Assembly: GCA_016212795.1 (NCBI GenBank)
Contig: JACRDT010000010.1
Coordinates: 204,366 to 268,365 of the forward strand
Direction of reading: 5' to 3'
DNA length: 64,000 bases
Source of the DNA: Elusimicrobiota bacterium
GTDB lineage: Bacteria > Elusimicrobiota > Elusimicrobia > UBA1565 > UBA9628
The notes beneath the pieces were generated by a model. It did not search any database, was not told where the DNA came from, and saw only the letters and a program-made list of their open reading frames with translations. Positions 22,901-29,963 of this stretch are shown here, one piece after another; positions within the stretch are counted from its first letter, which is position 1, and each line of letters begins with the position of its first letter. The translations under genes were made by a program, and so were the position numbers.

Positions 22901-25900
22901 CGACCCCAACGGCAACCTCGTGGCCTTCGACGACGAGAGCGCCGGGCTCGGCAACCCCCGCATCACGGGCTACAACGTCGTGACGGACGGAATCCACACC
23001 ATCGGCGCGTCCGCCTACTCGCCCAACGTGACCGGGAGCTTCAAGCTTTCGCTCATGGGCTCCTCCGGCGGCCTGGGCTCCATCGCAGGCAATGTTATCT
23101 ACAACGGCACCCAGGGCGGCCAGATCGTGGTCGGGCTGTTCAACTCTCCCGCCTTCAGCCCGGCGACGTTCGTGGCGGACAGGCTCCTCGTGAGCACGCG
23201 GGCCTTCCGGTTCGACAACCTCACCTCGGGCACGAGCTATTACATGGGCGCCTTCGTGGACGCGAACTTCAACCACAACCCCGACCAGGGCGAGGACGCC
23301 GGGGTATTCGGCTCCGCGGGCGCGGCCCATCCCATCTATCTGCTCGAGGCCCAGAACCTGTCGGGCTTGGACGTCACCATCCAGGCATCGACCTCCGCGA
23401 GCATGGGCTACATCACCGGCATCGCGACCTACACCTACGCCGCCAACGGGCAGTTCTCGAAGAACCTGATCATCGAGCTGTGGCCCACCGCCAACATGAC
23501 GGGCCAGCCCTCGGCCGTGCGGCAGATCCCGGTCACCGTCTACGGCCCGGACATGCTCGCCAACGGCATCAACTTCCTGCCCTACGACGTGGCCGTGCCG
23601 GGCAACGCGAACTACTACATCCGCGGCTTCCTGGACCTCAACAACGACTTCCTGCCGTCCGTCGACGAGCCGAGGGGCGTCTACGCCCCGATCCAGGGCG
23701 CCGAGCCGGTCTTCGTGCCGGCGGGCGGCACGGCGTCGAACAAGGACTTCAAGATCAGGAACGCCGGCATCTCCTACAGGGGCGAGGTCGCGGGCCAGGG
23801 CACGGCCAGCCTCGACCTCTCCTCCATGACGGCCGGGGTGCCCCTGACCCTGCACTTGCGCTACACCCTCGCCGGGGCTGGCATCGGCGCCGGCGGCAAG
23901 GTCGGGTTCTTCGTTCCGCCCGGCTGGGGCATGCCTTGGGGCGTGAGCCGGACCTGGTCCGTGGCGGACGCAGGCGCCCTGACGGTCAACGGCCCCGCGG
24001 TCTCGGTGGTCGCGGCCAACGGCGGCGCCCACGCCGCCGCTGAGACCCTCGACTTCACGTTCAACACCATGGCGCCCTGCGTGCAGGGCTTCTCCACCTT
24101 CACGGTGATCTCCTCGTCGGGCGGCAACATCACGCCCGTGCCCGTCGTGGCCGGCTCGCCCGTCGTGCAGATTACGACCGGCGCGCCTGCGTACTTCCAG
24201 CCCAGGACCCCCTACTTCTCGGTGCGGGCCAACGAGCTCTCCGAGGAGCTGCGGCTCGACGCCTACGACGCCTGCGGCAACAAGACCCAGGCGACCGCGG
24301 TGTCGACCGCAACGCTGCGCGCCAAGGCCTACGACGTGGCCGTCGGGCAGTTCGTGACGGACGCGAGTTTCGGCTTCTCGAGCGGGACGGCCCTGGCGAC
24401 GACGACCCCGCTGGCCCTGTACTACGACGTGGGCCAGTCGTCCAGGAGCTTCTACGTCTACTCGGTCTCCTCGGGTCCCAAGAACATCGAGCTGTTCTTC
24501 AACCTTGCCCAGGCCACGACCTTCTACTACGGGTTCAGCGCCCTGCCGGGCAACGCGCTCAGCAACGTCAAGGTGGCGACCTCGCCTTACGCCGTGGGCT
24601 CATCCTCCGTCACGCTGGTGCCGGGCGATCCGACCAAGCCCAACATGGCGTACTTCAACTTCACGTTGGGCGACCAGAGCCTGGGCTGGCGCGTGGCGCT
24701 CAGCTCGACGCCGTTCAAGACCGGAGCCGAGCCGAACGTCGTCTGGGAGCGCTACGGCTACGGGCAGCCGGGCCAGGGAGCCATCTCCTGGGACGGCCGG
24801 TACAGCCCCTGGGTGAACAACGGCGTGCGCGTGCCCAACGGCATCTACTACGTCCGCATCGAGGTCGGCTCGGGCGTCAAGGACGAGAGCCTGAAGGTGG
24901 CTGTCTCGGCCATGCAGCTCGCCGGCACGATCTACGACATCGGCAAGACCCCCGCCCTGCCGCTCTCGGGCGCGGTGCTCGACTTCTACGGGCCGTTCGG
25001 CGGCGGTAAGTCCTGGTCCGATGGCGTGGGCGGCTACGCCATGTCGGGCCTTGCCGCGGGCACGTATCAGATATCCCTCAATAAGCCCGACTACCTGTCT
25101 GGCTGGGCGAAGGTCAAGGTCGAGAGCAATGCCACGGTCTCGTCTTGGACGGCCGTGACGGACGCGGTCGCGGTCGCGACCAACACCACGGGCGGCGTGG
25201 ATTTCTACATGAAAAGCCCGCCGTTCCTGACCGTGAGCGGCTGGGTGGACGTCTCGACCACGCCCTACGACCGGTGGGGCAACCTGGCCATCCGCAAGTC
25301 CACCGCCTGCGTGGGCGGGGCCGTCACCGGCGACACCATCTGGGGACCGCTGCGCCTGAAGACCGGCGCCACGACTTTCGACGACGGCGGGCAGTGGGAT
25401 CCCGGGACGCAGATGTTCGTGGAGCGCAGCTACCTGAAGTTCCAGGTGGCGGTGGCGACCTACACGGTGGAGGCTTCCTTCGAGGGCTTCGCGCCTGCCT
25501 GCGACGTCCGGTACGTCGACGCCGCGGGCGCGAGCGTGGAATTCTCCTCCTCGGCCTTCGCGCGCAAGTCTTCCGTCGAGGGCAACGTGACGGTGCCGGC
25601 CAGCGCCAACGGGATGTTCGTGTCCGTGAGCGCCATCCCCTTGTCCACGACGACCAGGATCACGCCGGGCTTCGGCGGCGTCTGGATCGATCCGTCCGGC
25701 GCCCCGACGACCGCCAAGTATCTCGTGGGCAACCTGGACGCCGGCCTCTATATCCTAAAGGGTAACGCGCCCAACCTCATCGCGGTGAGCTCGGGACCCA
25801 TCGACGTGCCGGTATCGAGCGCCGTGACCAACATGACCCTGCCGAACTTCTCGTCCGGCAAGACTCTCACGGGCGCCGCGACCGTCAACGCGGACACCAC

Positions 25901-28900
25901 GGGCCGCGGCCTCAAGCTCTACGTGAACGCCTGGTCGCCGGGCTCGCTCAACTTCGGCTCGACCGAGGTCTACAAGACCGGAGGGGCCTCGGGCCTTGGG
26001 ATCAATTACGCCATGACGGGCCTGCAGGCCGACGCCACCTACCAGGTCTACGCGTACCTGGAGGGCGCCGAGGGGCTCAACCTCGAGCCTTCGGAGACCG
26101 GCACGCTGGCGCCGCTGCCGCTGACCCTGCTGGCCGCCCAGGCCGTGAAGAACTTCACCTTCGAGGCGAGTTCGGGCGTGATCGCGGGCACCATCACGAT
26201 CACCTCGAACGACTTCCTGAACGTCGACCTCTACCGCGAGATCGTGGCCTCCGCCAGACAGCAGGAGGTGGGGCAGACCTACCAGATCCTGTCCTCCACG
26301 AACCTGCCCGGGTTCCTGTGCACGCAGAACAACCAGCCCGCCAACTCGGGGACGGGGTTGTGCCCGGCCGGCAACTCGTCGGCGACCTTCAAGGTCCAGG
26401 GTTTGCCCACTCAGACCATGGACGTGTCGTTCCTTTATAAGACCACGGGCCAGAACCGCAAGTACCGGGTCTCGGTCGTGAACGGATCGACGACGACGGT
26501 GGCGGTGGACCTGACGCCCCTGACCTACTCCATCACGGGCGAGATCGCCAACCAGATCAGCACCAGCGTGTTCAAGTCGAGCTCGACGGGCGCGGCGGCC
26601 AACATCCTGGCCAACGCCATGTGGAGCGACCTGCTCGACGCCAAGGGCGCCAGGGTGCCCATCAGCCCCGCGGGCGTGCCGGTGTCGACCAACACCCTGG
26701 CCCGCGTCCTGGCCATCCGGCAGGAGCTGGCCAGCTACGGGCTGGCGGTGTCGACCAGCTTCAACCCGGCCACGGACCGCGTCGGGTTCATGACCGCGGC
26801 GGGCACCTACACCATCGCCAACGTCCCGCCGGGCTCCTACCTCGTGCGCACGGAGAACCTGCGCTCCTGCGCGGTCTGCCCCATCGTGGTGCCCAGCGTC
26901 GGGCAGATGGCGAGCGTCAGGAACGTGAACAAGTCGAGCGTCAACTTCACGCTGTCGGACGGCTTCGCCGTGGGCGGGAAGATCTACTTCGACGAGAACA
27001 TCGAGGACGCCGCGGCCTTCACGCTGACGGTCTACAACAAGCGCCGGGAGGTCGTGCGCTCGACCATGGTCTACCTCGGCGACGCCAGCCTCGGCGTCAA
27101 GTCGAACTACGCGGACTACTCGTTCTCGAACCTGCCCTCGGGCGAGTTCTACGCCCTGTCGGTGCGCGACGCGGGCCTGCCGCCCAAGTACGCGGGCAAG
27201 CCCATCCGGTTCCCGGACCCGACCTCGACGAGCGGGCTCCAGGGCGACCTCGCGGGCCAGGACGTGCTGATGTACCGGGCGGCCGGCATCGTGGGACGCA
27301 TCAAGGACGCGAGCACCGGCGAGCTGATCAACAGACAGAACGCCGGCCTCCTGGCGCCCAACTTCCAGATCAAGGCCGTGGCCAACCCGTTCGTCGAGGG
27401 CGGCTACATGGTGGCCCAGGCCTCGGTGGCCGGGCGGCCGGTGCAGTACGACGGCTACTTCCGCGTCCCTGAGCTCATCCCGAAACTGACCTACGACCTC
27501 AAGCTCGGCCAGACCGCCTGGGACCCGGCGTTCCTCGCGCAGGGCAGCCAGAACTACGCCCCCGTGACGGTCTCGGGCCTGCTGCTCCAATCCGGCGAGA
27601 CGCGGGACGTCGGCGTGGTGGGCCTGACCCAGGGAACGTACCTGACGGGCGTGGTGAGGCAGTCCACCACGACGGGCCCGACGCTGGGCAACATCAAGGT
27701 CACGGCCAAGCCCACCTTCGGCACGGCGCTCGAGGTGCAGACCTTCACGAACCAGAACGGCGCCTACACCTTGTGGGTGTCGACCACCATCATGGACGTG
27801 ACGGCGGCCCCCCGCGACGGCAACCTGGCCTCGGACGGCAACCGCTACGGCCAGCGCGTCATGAAGAGCGTGAACCTCCTGTCGCAGACCACGGCGGACT
27901 TCCTCCTCGACCCGCTGCCGGCCGGCGTGACGGGCCAGGTGGTCGTGGTCGATTCCGCGACGGGCGGGACGCTCTCGTACCCGTTCGGCGACAAGAAGGG
28001 CTTCCCCGCGGCGGCCATCAACCTCCAGCGGTTCGGCACGGTGCCGCTCAAGAACCCCCTGGGCGACATCGAGGTCGTCACCGATTCCGAGGGGAACTTC
28101 GAGGCTCCCGGCCTGTCGACCGGCGGCTACCTGATGCGGGTGACGAGCCTCGGCTACGCGGTGTACAGAGCCACCGTGTCGGTGGTGAGCACGACGACCG
28201 TGGTCATGTACGACGCGGTTACCAACCTCCCCGTCGCCGGCAACCTGATCGTGCTGCAGCGTGGCGGCTCGGTCTCTGGCCGCATCCTCAAGCGGGACGG
28301 CTCCTCGCCCAGCGAGGACGAGGTGGGCGGGATCGCGGCGGCCAACTTCGCCGCCGGCGAGTTCGTCGTGGGATCGGTCGAGTTCGACCCGACGGCCAAG
28401 ACGGTCAGCGCCTACCACTTGTCCGGGTTCAAGCCCGGGACGGTCTACGACATCGTGATCCTGCCCAAGGACAAGGCCAAGGAGCTGCCCGTGTTCCCGC
28501 CCGAGGGCAAGAACTTCTCCGTGGCGTCCGAGACGACGGTCCTGACGGACTACGCGCTGACCTACCCGAGCACGGACCTGGGGTGCGTCGCGACGTCCCG
28601 GTCCCCGACGGCCGCCCAAAAGGCCCTGGGCAACCTCCAGTTCCAGGTGAGGATCGAGTGCACGAAGGCCATGCGCAAGGAGACGGGCTACGACGACGAC
28701 CTGGGCCAGATACTGACGGGGACGGGCTGCACCCGTTCCGACGGCGGCGCGCTGTGCGGCGAATTCCTGAACGCCGACAAGGAGATGAACGGCAACCGGC
28801 GCAACATCACGGCGATCTACCGCGCGACGTCCACCGCAGAGCTGACCTTCGGTGTGGGGCTGGCCGTGTACCCGGCCGAGCGCAACTACCAGACGGGCGA

Positions 28901-29963
28901 CTACGACCTCTACACGGCGTCGTTCACATTCTACACGGGCCTGGACTCCAACGTGGAGGGCCACGTGTCGAACATCCAGGGCGGCGCGGTGAGCCTGGAG
29001 GCGCAGGCGGCGGAGGAGGAGCGCTCGAACCTCAACCTCGAGGCCGGGACGTTCGCCGACCTTGCGGACGCGGTGTGCGCGTCGTGCACGGTGAGGATGG
29101 GGGTCAGCAAGGGGACCGACCCGGACCTGGCCAAGGCGATCGCCAAGCGGACGCTCGGCTACGTGCCGGCGGGCGTGGGCGCGCGCCTGAGGCCGGGCTC
29201 GGTGCCGGCGGAGATGGAGATGGCCATGCAGGCCTACCGCACGCAGGCCTCGACGGGCAGCTACGCCAACCCGCTCTCGGCCTATTACTCCATCTTCCTG
29301 CCCGCGTGGGTCAAGCACCAGCTCAAGAAGCGCGCGGACCTGACGCTGTCGTTCGACATGGCCTCGACGACGGACACGTCGAAGGTCAACGTCTGGTTCT
29401 ACTGCTACGACCGCGGCGCGCCGGAGTGCCAGGGCAAGAGGATGAGCCCCGACGGGTTCGTGCTGGAGGAGACCAACCGCAACGTCGACGCCATGAACAA
29501 GACCATCACGGTGTCGATCGACCACCTCTCGACCTTCGTGGTGCGCGACGGCGACCCGCCGCAGCGCGCCACGGGCCAGATCGTGTCGGAGAAGATCCAC
29601 GCCTTCGCCTTCCCGAACCCCGCGGACTGCATCACGCACTCGGGCCTGACTGCCGACACCAGGGCCTGGGGCGCGGGTACGACCCACGGCGCTTTCGACG
29701 GCGTGAAGATCCGCTACACCCTGCCCGACAGCGGGCGCGGCCGCTACCAGGACGCGGTCGTCAACATCTACAACGTGGCGGGCGAGCTCGTGCGCAGCAT
29801 CCCTCAGCAGCACGTGGAGGGAGGAGGGACCTACTACACCACCTGGGCCTGCCGCAACAGCCAGGGCAAGTCCGTGGCCTCGGGCATCTACTTCGCCGAG
29901 GTCGCGTGGGGCAGCGAGAGGAAGTTCTTCAAGATCGCCATCATCAAGGGTAGCGGGCTATGA
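7935..29963 (+). CDS. Giant 7342-residue multidomain surface protein
   Basis: ATG 7935 follows GGGGGATAGGCG. A signal peptide (about 1-34) leads into a mosaic. G-SNW-GG-PxDGDxVVF modules lie at about 100-390, 1461-1742 and 2535-2800. Six Kelch repeats follow at about 531-815 (GKVYVMGG, GKIYYAGG, GKLYVAGG and similar) and Fn3-like units at about 815-1075. Two SBBP-type propellers of DGSGNVYVTG...RKY repeats lie at about 1091-1454 and 1879-2246. PA-IL/LecA-like domains lie at about 2413-2528 and 3177-3301. A long run of YAGSQGG/DxNxNxxPDxxE repeats resembling carboxypeptidase-regulatory or SdrD B folds spans about 2808-5280, with two pre-peptidase-like domains near 4138-4264 and 4928-5044. From about 5282 to the end it is homologous to the 2128-residue protein at 36127. 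The final about 115 residues (PNPADC...VASGIYFAEV...KFFKIAIIKG) form an FlgD/T9SS type A-like sorting domain. The PorV-like gene overlaps its stop. Predicted to be an exported adhesin. Confidence 0.9.
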   Translation: MKMRKIKLGATTIAAWMLVFSAIGWMALDTFAAGSKSSGATVVEDDLTTGSAGSVGLTGGSYEVSGSLGQVATEVSQNGAVEAAAGYFAYPAGGGVPTGVTKTWAGTNGGLASLGSNWVGGIAPVDGDYVVFGSNNPNNSCNWDLAISLSSITFNGSYAASVNFNRQIAVDGPFEVLTTGATAFFTPGASNRHVLSGPITVASGAFIVNGTTMVAVGSMTVNYGLLQVGTTALFQAGDVALGANGWLQLWDQAWAGPPVLTSTDSSSYLNIKADGVVMVSSGVFQRLSPQGIRMGNTAVVASFSTVTFQGPSPAGSTAINFYQASTIVLSTFTNVNFADSNISVNVNAANLIFPSRITMRASLGSRGGMPYENDPGSRVDWPDIASLSAGAYTAVSTDSVTANWNSPFGLGTPYYARLSTGAFPNGFSGNLSSDTYHTWAKFSGLASNTTYYGRMSTDSVTGPWVDLGPVSTLIEAPVAIYFDEISSAAVTASALPSLRYMNLGRGLSGIDWAKNGTYGAWQGVDSWTPKSILSPARYSATAVALDGKVYVMGGNVAGDVATVEAYDSAMNSWSTLASLPGGRYAGEAAVIDGKIYYAGGWTTVSGLPQSDLFVYDPATNVWNTLAGLPSRPPNGSNRSACGVGGAINGKFYVTTGCDGFGGYRKIFDVYDPATNVWTTLASSNEEHQSPAGGVIDGKLYVAGGQNNAGAITSVVEVYDPAGGWTTKAPMLTPRYGMTSAVIGGQLYAIGGLTTTTGGGIVGTVEVYDPVADTWTARAPMTTARVSLFGAASGGRVYAIGGSDIGSLTVNEEYNPGSANKFTGLLPNTQYSFKAKARNQVGVETAESPTISTYTLAVASMPPAGVPLFQASFISSITVNWSSGSAAGGFNGPGATYLVQVSTMPTFVPVDGSNLTANLSETFTALDMYTTNYFRVLAYNSVGGTDGRWFNLGTMAPPLAVGNLTASAGAFPGSVKLTWTWPENVPAGSSFFIMSSNTTTGWDFKYVDVIQSTGPVNAGQTASINYGGLPNVFDPSNADGSSNYYFQMTVRSPVGMVSPVSNQTAGFKPAAPPAQTVSFTNLGAPGTPGGGWLDTVNDGSNGADRGFAVAKDPVSGDYLAAGTYFNGSNKDIMVRFFDSAGANQGAWVYNGPDNLDDMASGITAANGCAYVVGKSSASGHGNILVLFKVNLNSGIIEAKSDYHNPEELDSSGQAVSLDGSGGVYVAGTEVRAGQGNNILALKYDASDLQLLWTTSYVTAGVDIARGIAAGGAYVYVAGEANGDAWLGKYDAASALLSWTTTYNGPGGANDSANAVVNDGAYLYVAGNESTPSQGLNAFVRKYDFGAVLMWHRSYNGSGAGDDRGNAVAVNPTSVFVAGNTVLPGTASDILVMKLNAGSGLIDWTTAYAGPYFGGNDEGQGIFAEAGGDAVAAGWEYKSVGQAENLWVRAYNYDAFQGAGAGTTKIWQGTASGKASAGSNWMGGFAPVDGDYVVFGATNPANGCDWDLGIGLSSVTFAVGYSSQVAISSQIVVNGPFELLAPNATAYFKTNGANKHVLNGPVTVSTGAFKVNGTTVVAVGTVTVNNGGVFYLTDGALFQGTTVTVNQNGRIRVFDIGVGAPVLTSTSAATSLSLVLYGDVDISSGVFQRLSKSGIEIGLGASIVNLSSFTFQGPLQPGTTAINLNAAAGVFTSTFTNVTFADPNIAVNVNASVLNTASRITMREYKGTQAGPAFENDPTNLVEWPTLTGGVAAPFNLAAVPGPFVGSVGLQWQWGEDLGGGGWLYVQYSTYAGANWDISKAQVKLSTGPTNQAPGGGNLVVGGLDTGRDGADADISPWYYFRVWGEKSGGALSPSSNQSSAKATLPSLETTNFTSFGASGPGSGWRSSVNGPSSTEDEGRAVAKDGSGNVYVTGLFDGPAGKLFVRKYSPAGSVVWTKYYNSGANAASEGSGIAVSGAFLYVAGFEDRTDLSQGDNMILRKYDTDGLFLGATEYNGVANQADEAGAVTVDGSGNVYVAGFETVAGQNRNGVVRKYAPSLQAAWTTTYNGVAGNNDEALAVAADGGYVYAAGYQSVVGQSSNVWVRKYDASNAVVQWTRTYDGPTSQADAAYGVAADGSGVYVVGHSSQGAENDNIWVRKYDLNGNAVWTSTFNGVGNDTDRGKAVALDGGSIYVVGFSSGPNAADIWLGKYDAGGLAQWTTTYTSALSKKDHGYGVVVDVGNVYVAGYETKSGTQSDMWLRKYNADAFGGGAGGAAQEVVQSAPLSPAFLGTSSDTASMLWLKYWAEGGSVNASSVSVSLLGDAPASLVQVKAFKDLNANGVIDGGEPMYGPYPFAAGSPPKATIFANEAVTGATGYMILAVSYSSVPAGKQIEIGVESPGDILLVGPGTVLGTGFPHRSGRTNVQLNLYARPSNGAVNYSTPAATNIGGLDTGFYVSAGQMLNIDASGTWDIGAGATNADGNIACDGTCPVPAANGGRMIYRVGSSNWQAAGVSSTITVSGSGNLYLGANDSAGNYYDNSGFVSVAFKVLTSTVAKVWMGGSAGFLSKANLDSNWQGGKKPYDGESVVLDTSTYDCDWDIPGVKLNLLTMTTAYANILRIANSGGSPNTLTVSSNATISRGTLDLMGNTLEVQGTLLVRSSATLDLASGVLRVKDMTVGFGSFLREQANPAARIENLAGSAGWRFVIGGATVTVNNATSPLVLRNATVEITSRAVINAFSNVSFQGDVLNSTASLTIRRSSPESLSFNNWSFDAFVSTNVDASGVPAGSVITFNNASGSRFGSSREYDPQGVVSWAPDGGGVNRSISGVLSYAGSQGGTYQVLVTTVEAGIMGGAGQFVYVSSGAAGYTIANLATPNTWYVFGFKGTPAVLPDAASPRGGVGNPGSWRSDPLFLSDSNLTGKNITIEDWGRVEGNIVMNTSQAGTIRVQAWRGVDPPCAGCTMENATTGPPGGAYVINVPPASDYSIIAFVDVDNDGQIDSFEAVGSSATLDVPSSPAHSGTNITISGGGSVAGGTVYLSTHQAHAGYVGQSGTYALARVKLYSHGADSTLNGVRLEYVGDLPTGSFELSVYDDANGNGTLETVGAPPFDMMKGNLMIGVGAPSSGTVQFWQPDTIAAGSTRTYFLNVGLYGGAGAVSVSTAGIRVSSSSAFALGAGAMASQSGLYPVTSTAPARLAVPGYTYAYANNAGGLSTQFWAYAGQTLALDAVGEWRNFPSGGLAGPDGFPATSGNNTVYPPANVGALIGRIEGPDPAVSNPWFKVGASTTVTLASSGQLILAMNDYVGGFGDNTGELFVAFDVSGSTLGSLGGMVYYGGVGSASGDMDVMAYKDGVKVASMTVAVSPPTPASYQFDGLAPGDYSVKAQHLTQAGHKADTVQTVTVQAGQAAAMDVYVSLGVGSISGNLFYAGSQGFGDFLVVATTFTNIGNDSVFLGSAAIISTWTASATTTYFLTDLPMPNTYYLVAIRDGNFNKRLDGPEAFGYFDGGANISSSPISRMSQSLSPVWVGPGAASAAGKTIRLNDKGAINGFVTLSSAGATGRIFVFAGRGQPGSPSYFVENMDGIDVVPPVPMGGIYYDIDMLRPGSDYSMWAFLDSNANGTWDGSEPFFQSASSGTVISSSAYTSQSFALTAPMAPPEVPGFRGTMQDDAVFWYWDLVQGATQYDLRNIGGTSLHTLYPPTTFYADTGLGFNAMSGIRSITASNPVGTGPSNLLLTFYSNPATPTGLSALNVYMSSATLGWGIDGNPAGTEYEVRRATGVTNPGMFLYVGSTTRVSAGETPVIFTDVGLAPGATYFWLVFARNQNGNYSPASNQAQNSALPAPTANPSIAGTVSYAGSQPGSIIVEAKTNQAFTGLPAAKVALPKVASQTYYLPLPSAGDYYVRGFVDARSTGSYRAGDDLGYYILPATSTKITVLASPATGYNFAIAVDTVPPAMPVGFTINAGVGQMALAWAAPTRNADNSTLLDLGGFMVERSSGTAGAPYASLTPVALSSAALAFTDFSPIPDALNSYRVRAIDLGLNVSSPTAPIALTASMGGSITGFMSTFTVTGAGVYRVRLSTVSRPNAPFVAERNLGGQGSFAFTGLSTGTYYLRAFRDVNNDFSMSLKDEPSGTFGGVNSPYPIYVFGGSAVSGSDIAVCDRTPILPDTPISGAGVKLSSANPVDCPAKDKGPGYYADLYAFSVGGGQAGSVGLGSQVSVQLDAPTYEEEVVVFDPYGGLVGRNSAAGGASLQLTAVTTGVYLIESTSFGPGQVGDYSVTMGLRSYSGAIGGSLTFGGSGVLRVQVFNSPDPRTFALRTADIGPGAYSYFFSGLADGTYYIRAFKDMPPGNGVRDANEPSGAFGPQDAPTAVTITGGVVAPAGPVSFVVSDPAIGAIDGSILYAGSQAGPIRIEVGTCDQPQDCDPYRNVTVTARTSTGAANAYLLGFLSPATSYVLRSYVDQNSNFMPDLMEAKASSSPVNVIANSTASVYLELVEPGSGASGDAVLQGTIAYSGSFSSTVYLGISRDSNFGTIDYMMSMEPTGSWPLSYMKSGLYGDTTYYVGAFMDLNGNVNPDETAGEPMGQGAPPGAAPSADAAPIYVPLSGVATGNVLLQEPPNGRIQGKISVSSAIFNSPVMAPLFVEAYIPGYFGQGGGQRMTIDRLPNTTYYMYSLGNLAASTGTMVVKAFIDPNLNRWVDMGEPVGQRTGIVVSSQTGGSPAPTTVNMHVIDPGAGNNYGVLHGTIAYTGSQGGSFVLRFFNNSTFSGAPVAIQVAPAPAGPVNRVWFKEGLPLGTYWVDAFRDATGTGVYDPAYQAHGSYGASAVLSVPQPSANLGVMNTMTDPGTGGAGAGTISGTLRYNGTAGGGFVRAVLRPRGSGVVAGAFSSAYAATTAFSFPNVSTGSAYMVQGFIDVNNDGVPASAEPVVVSSATGMWLMGPTLSGQSLVFCDRKAIATGVDVYEALTSTDCPSVDRGGAFQKLYAFTGTRGQPVTIEMKALNFYDAYLNLYDPNGNLVAFDDESAGLGNPRITGYNVVTDGIHTIGASAYSPNVTGSFKLSLMGSSGGLGSIAGNVIYNGTQGGQIVVGLFNSPAFSPATFVADRLLVSTRAFRFDNLTSGTSYYMGAFVDANFNHNPDQGEDAGVFGSAGAAHPIYLLEAQNLSGLDVTIQASTSASMGYITGIATYTYAANGQFSKNLIIELWPTANMTGQPSAVRQIPVTVYGPDMLANGINFLPYDVAVPGNANYYIRGFLDLNNDFLPSVDEPRGVYAPIQGAEPVFVPAGGTASNKDFKIRNAGISYRGEVAGQGTASLDLSSMTAGVPLTLHLRYTLAGAGIGAGGKVGFFVPPGWGMPWGVSRTWSVADAGALTVNGPAVSVVAANGGAHAAAETLDFTFNTMAPCVQGFSTFTVISSSGGNITPVPVVAGSPVVQITTGAPAYFQPRTPYFSVRANELSEELRLDAYDACGNKTQATAVSTATLRAKAYDVAVGQFVTDASFGFSSGTALATTTPLALYYDVGQSSRSFYVYSVSSGPKNIELFFNLAQATTFYYGFSALPGNALSNVKVATSPYAVGSSSVTLVPGDPTKPNMAYFNFTLGDQSLGWRVALSSTPFKTGAEPNVVWERYGYGQPGQGAISWDGRYSPWVNNGVRVPNGIYYVRIEVGSGVKDESLKVAVSAMQLAGTIYDIGKTPALPLSGAVLDFYGPFGGGKSWSDGVGGYAMSGLAAGTYQISLNKPDYLSGWAKVKVESNATVSSWTAVTDAVAVATNTTGGVDFYMKSPPFLTVSGWVDVSTTPYDRWGNLAIRKSTACVGGAVTGDTIWGPLRLKTGATTFDDGGQWDPGTQMFVERSYLKFQVAVATYTVEASFEGFAPACDVRYVDAAGASVEFSSSAFARKSSVEGNVTVPASANGMFVSVSAIPLSTTTRITPGFGGVWIDPSGAPTTAKYLVGNLDAGLYILKGNAPNLIAVSSGPIDVPVSSAVTNMTLPNFSSGKTLTGAATVNADTTGRGLKLYVNAWSPGSLNFGSTEVYKTGGASGLGINYAMTGLQADATYQVYAYLEGAEGLNLEPSETGTLAPLPLTLLAAQAVKNFTFEASSGVIAGTITITSNDFLNVDLYREIVASARQQEVGQTYQILSSTNLPGFLCTQNNQPANSGTGLCPAGNSSATFKVQGLPTQTMDVSFLYKTTGQNRKYRVSVVNGSTTTVAVDLTPLTYSITGEIANQISTSVFKSSSTGAAANILANAMWSDLLDAKGARVPISPAGVPVSTNTLARVLAIRQELASYGLAVSTSFNPATDRVGFMTAAGTYTIANVPPGSYLVRTENLRSCAVCPIVVPSVGQMASVRNVNKSSVNFTLSDGFAVGGKIYFDENIEDAAAFTLTVYNKRREVVRSTMVYLGDASLGVKSNYADYSFSNLPSGEFYALSVRDAGLPPKYAGKPIRFPDPTSTSGLQGDLAGQDVLMYRAAGIVGRIKDASTGELINRQNAGLLAPNFQIKAVANPFVEGGYMVAQASVAGRPVQYDGYFRVPELIPKLTYDLKLGQTAWDPAFLAQGSQNYAPVTVSGLLLQSGETRDVGVVGLTQGTYLTGVVRQSTTTGPTLGNIKVTAKPTFGTALEVQTFTNQNGAYTLWVSTTIMDVTAAPRDGNLASDGNRYGQRVMKSVNLLSQTTADFLLDPLPAGVTGQVVVVDSATGGTLSYPFGDKKGFPAAAINLQRFGTVPLKNPLGDIEVVTDSEGNFEAPGLSTGGYLMRVTSLGYAVYRATVSVVSTTTVVMYDAVTNLPVAGNLIVLQRGGSVSGRILKRDGSSPSEDEVGGIAAANFAAGEFVVGSVEFDPTAKTVSAYHLSGFKPGTVYDIVILPKDKAKELPVFPPEGKNFSVASETTVLTDYALTYPSTDLGCVATSRSPTAAQKALGNLQFQVRIECTKAMRKETGYDDDLGQILTGTGCTRSDGGALCGEFLNADKEMNGNRRNITAIYRATSTAELTFGVGLAVYPAERNYQTGDYDLYTASFTFYTGLDSNVEGHVSNIQGGAVSLEAQAAEEERSNLNLEAGTFADLADAVCASCTVRMGVSKGTDPDLAKAIAKRTLGYVPAGVGARLRPGSVPAEMEMAMQAYRTQASTGSYANPLSAYYSIFLPAWVKHQLKKRADLTLSFDMASTTDTSKVNVWFYCYDRGAPECQGKRMSPDGFVLEETNRNVDAMNKTITVSIDHLSTFVVRDGDPPQRATGQIVSEKIHAFAFPNPADCITHSGLTADTRAWGAGTTHGAFDGVKIRYTLPDSGRGRYQDAVVNIYNVAGELVRSIPQQHVEGGGTYYTTWACRNSQGKSVASGIYFAEVAWGSERKFFKIAIIKGSGL

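Noticed and set aside
16893..29813. Very long minus-strand open frames opposite the giant gene (about 1350-1400 residues each)
   Set aside because: They are mirror frames of a GC-rich coding strand, with Arg/Gly/His/Val-rich low-complexity translations, no domains and no start signals.
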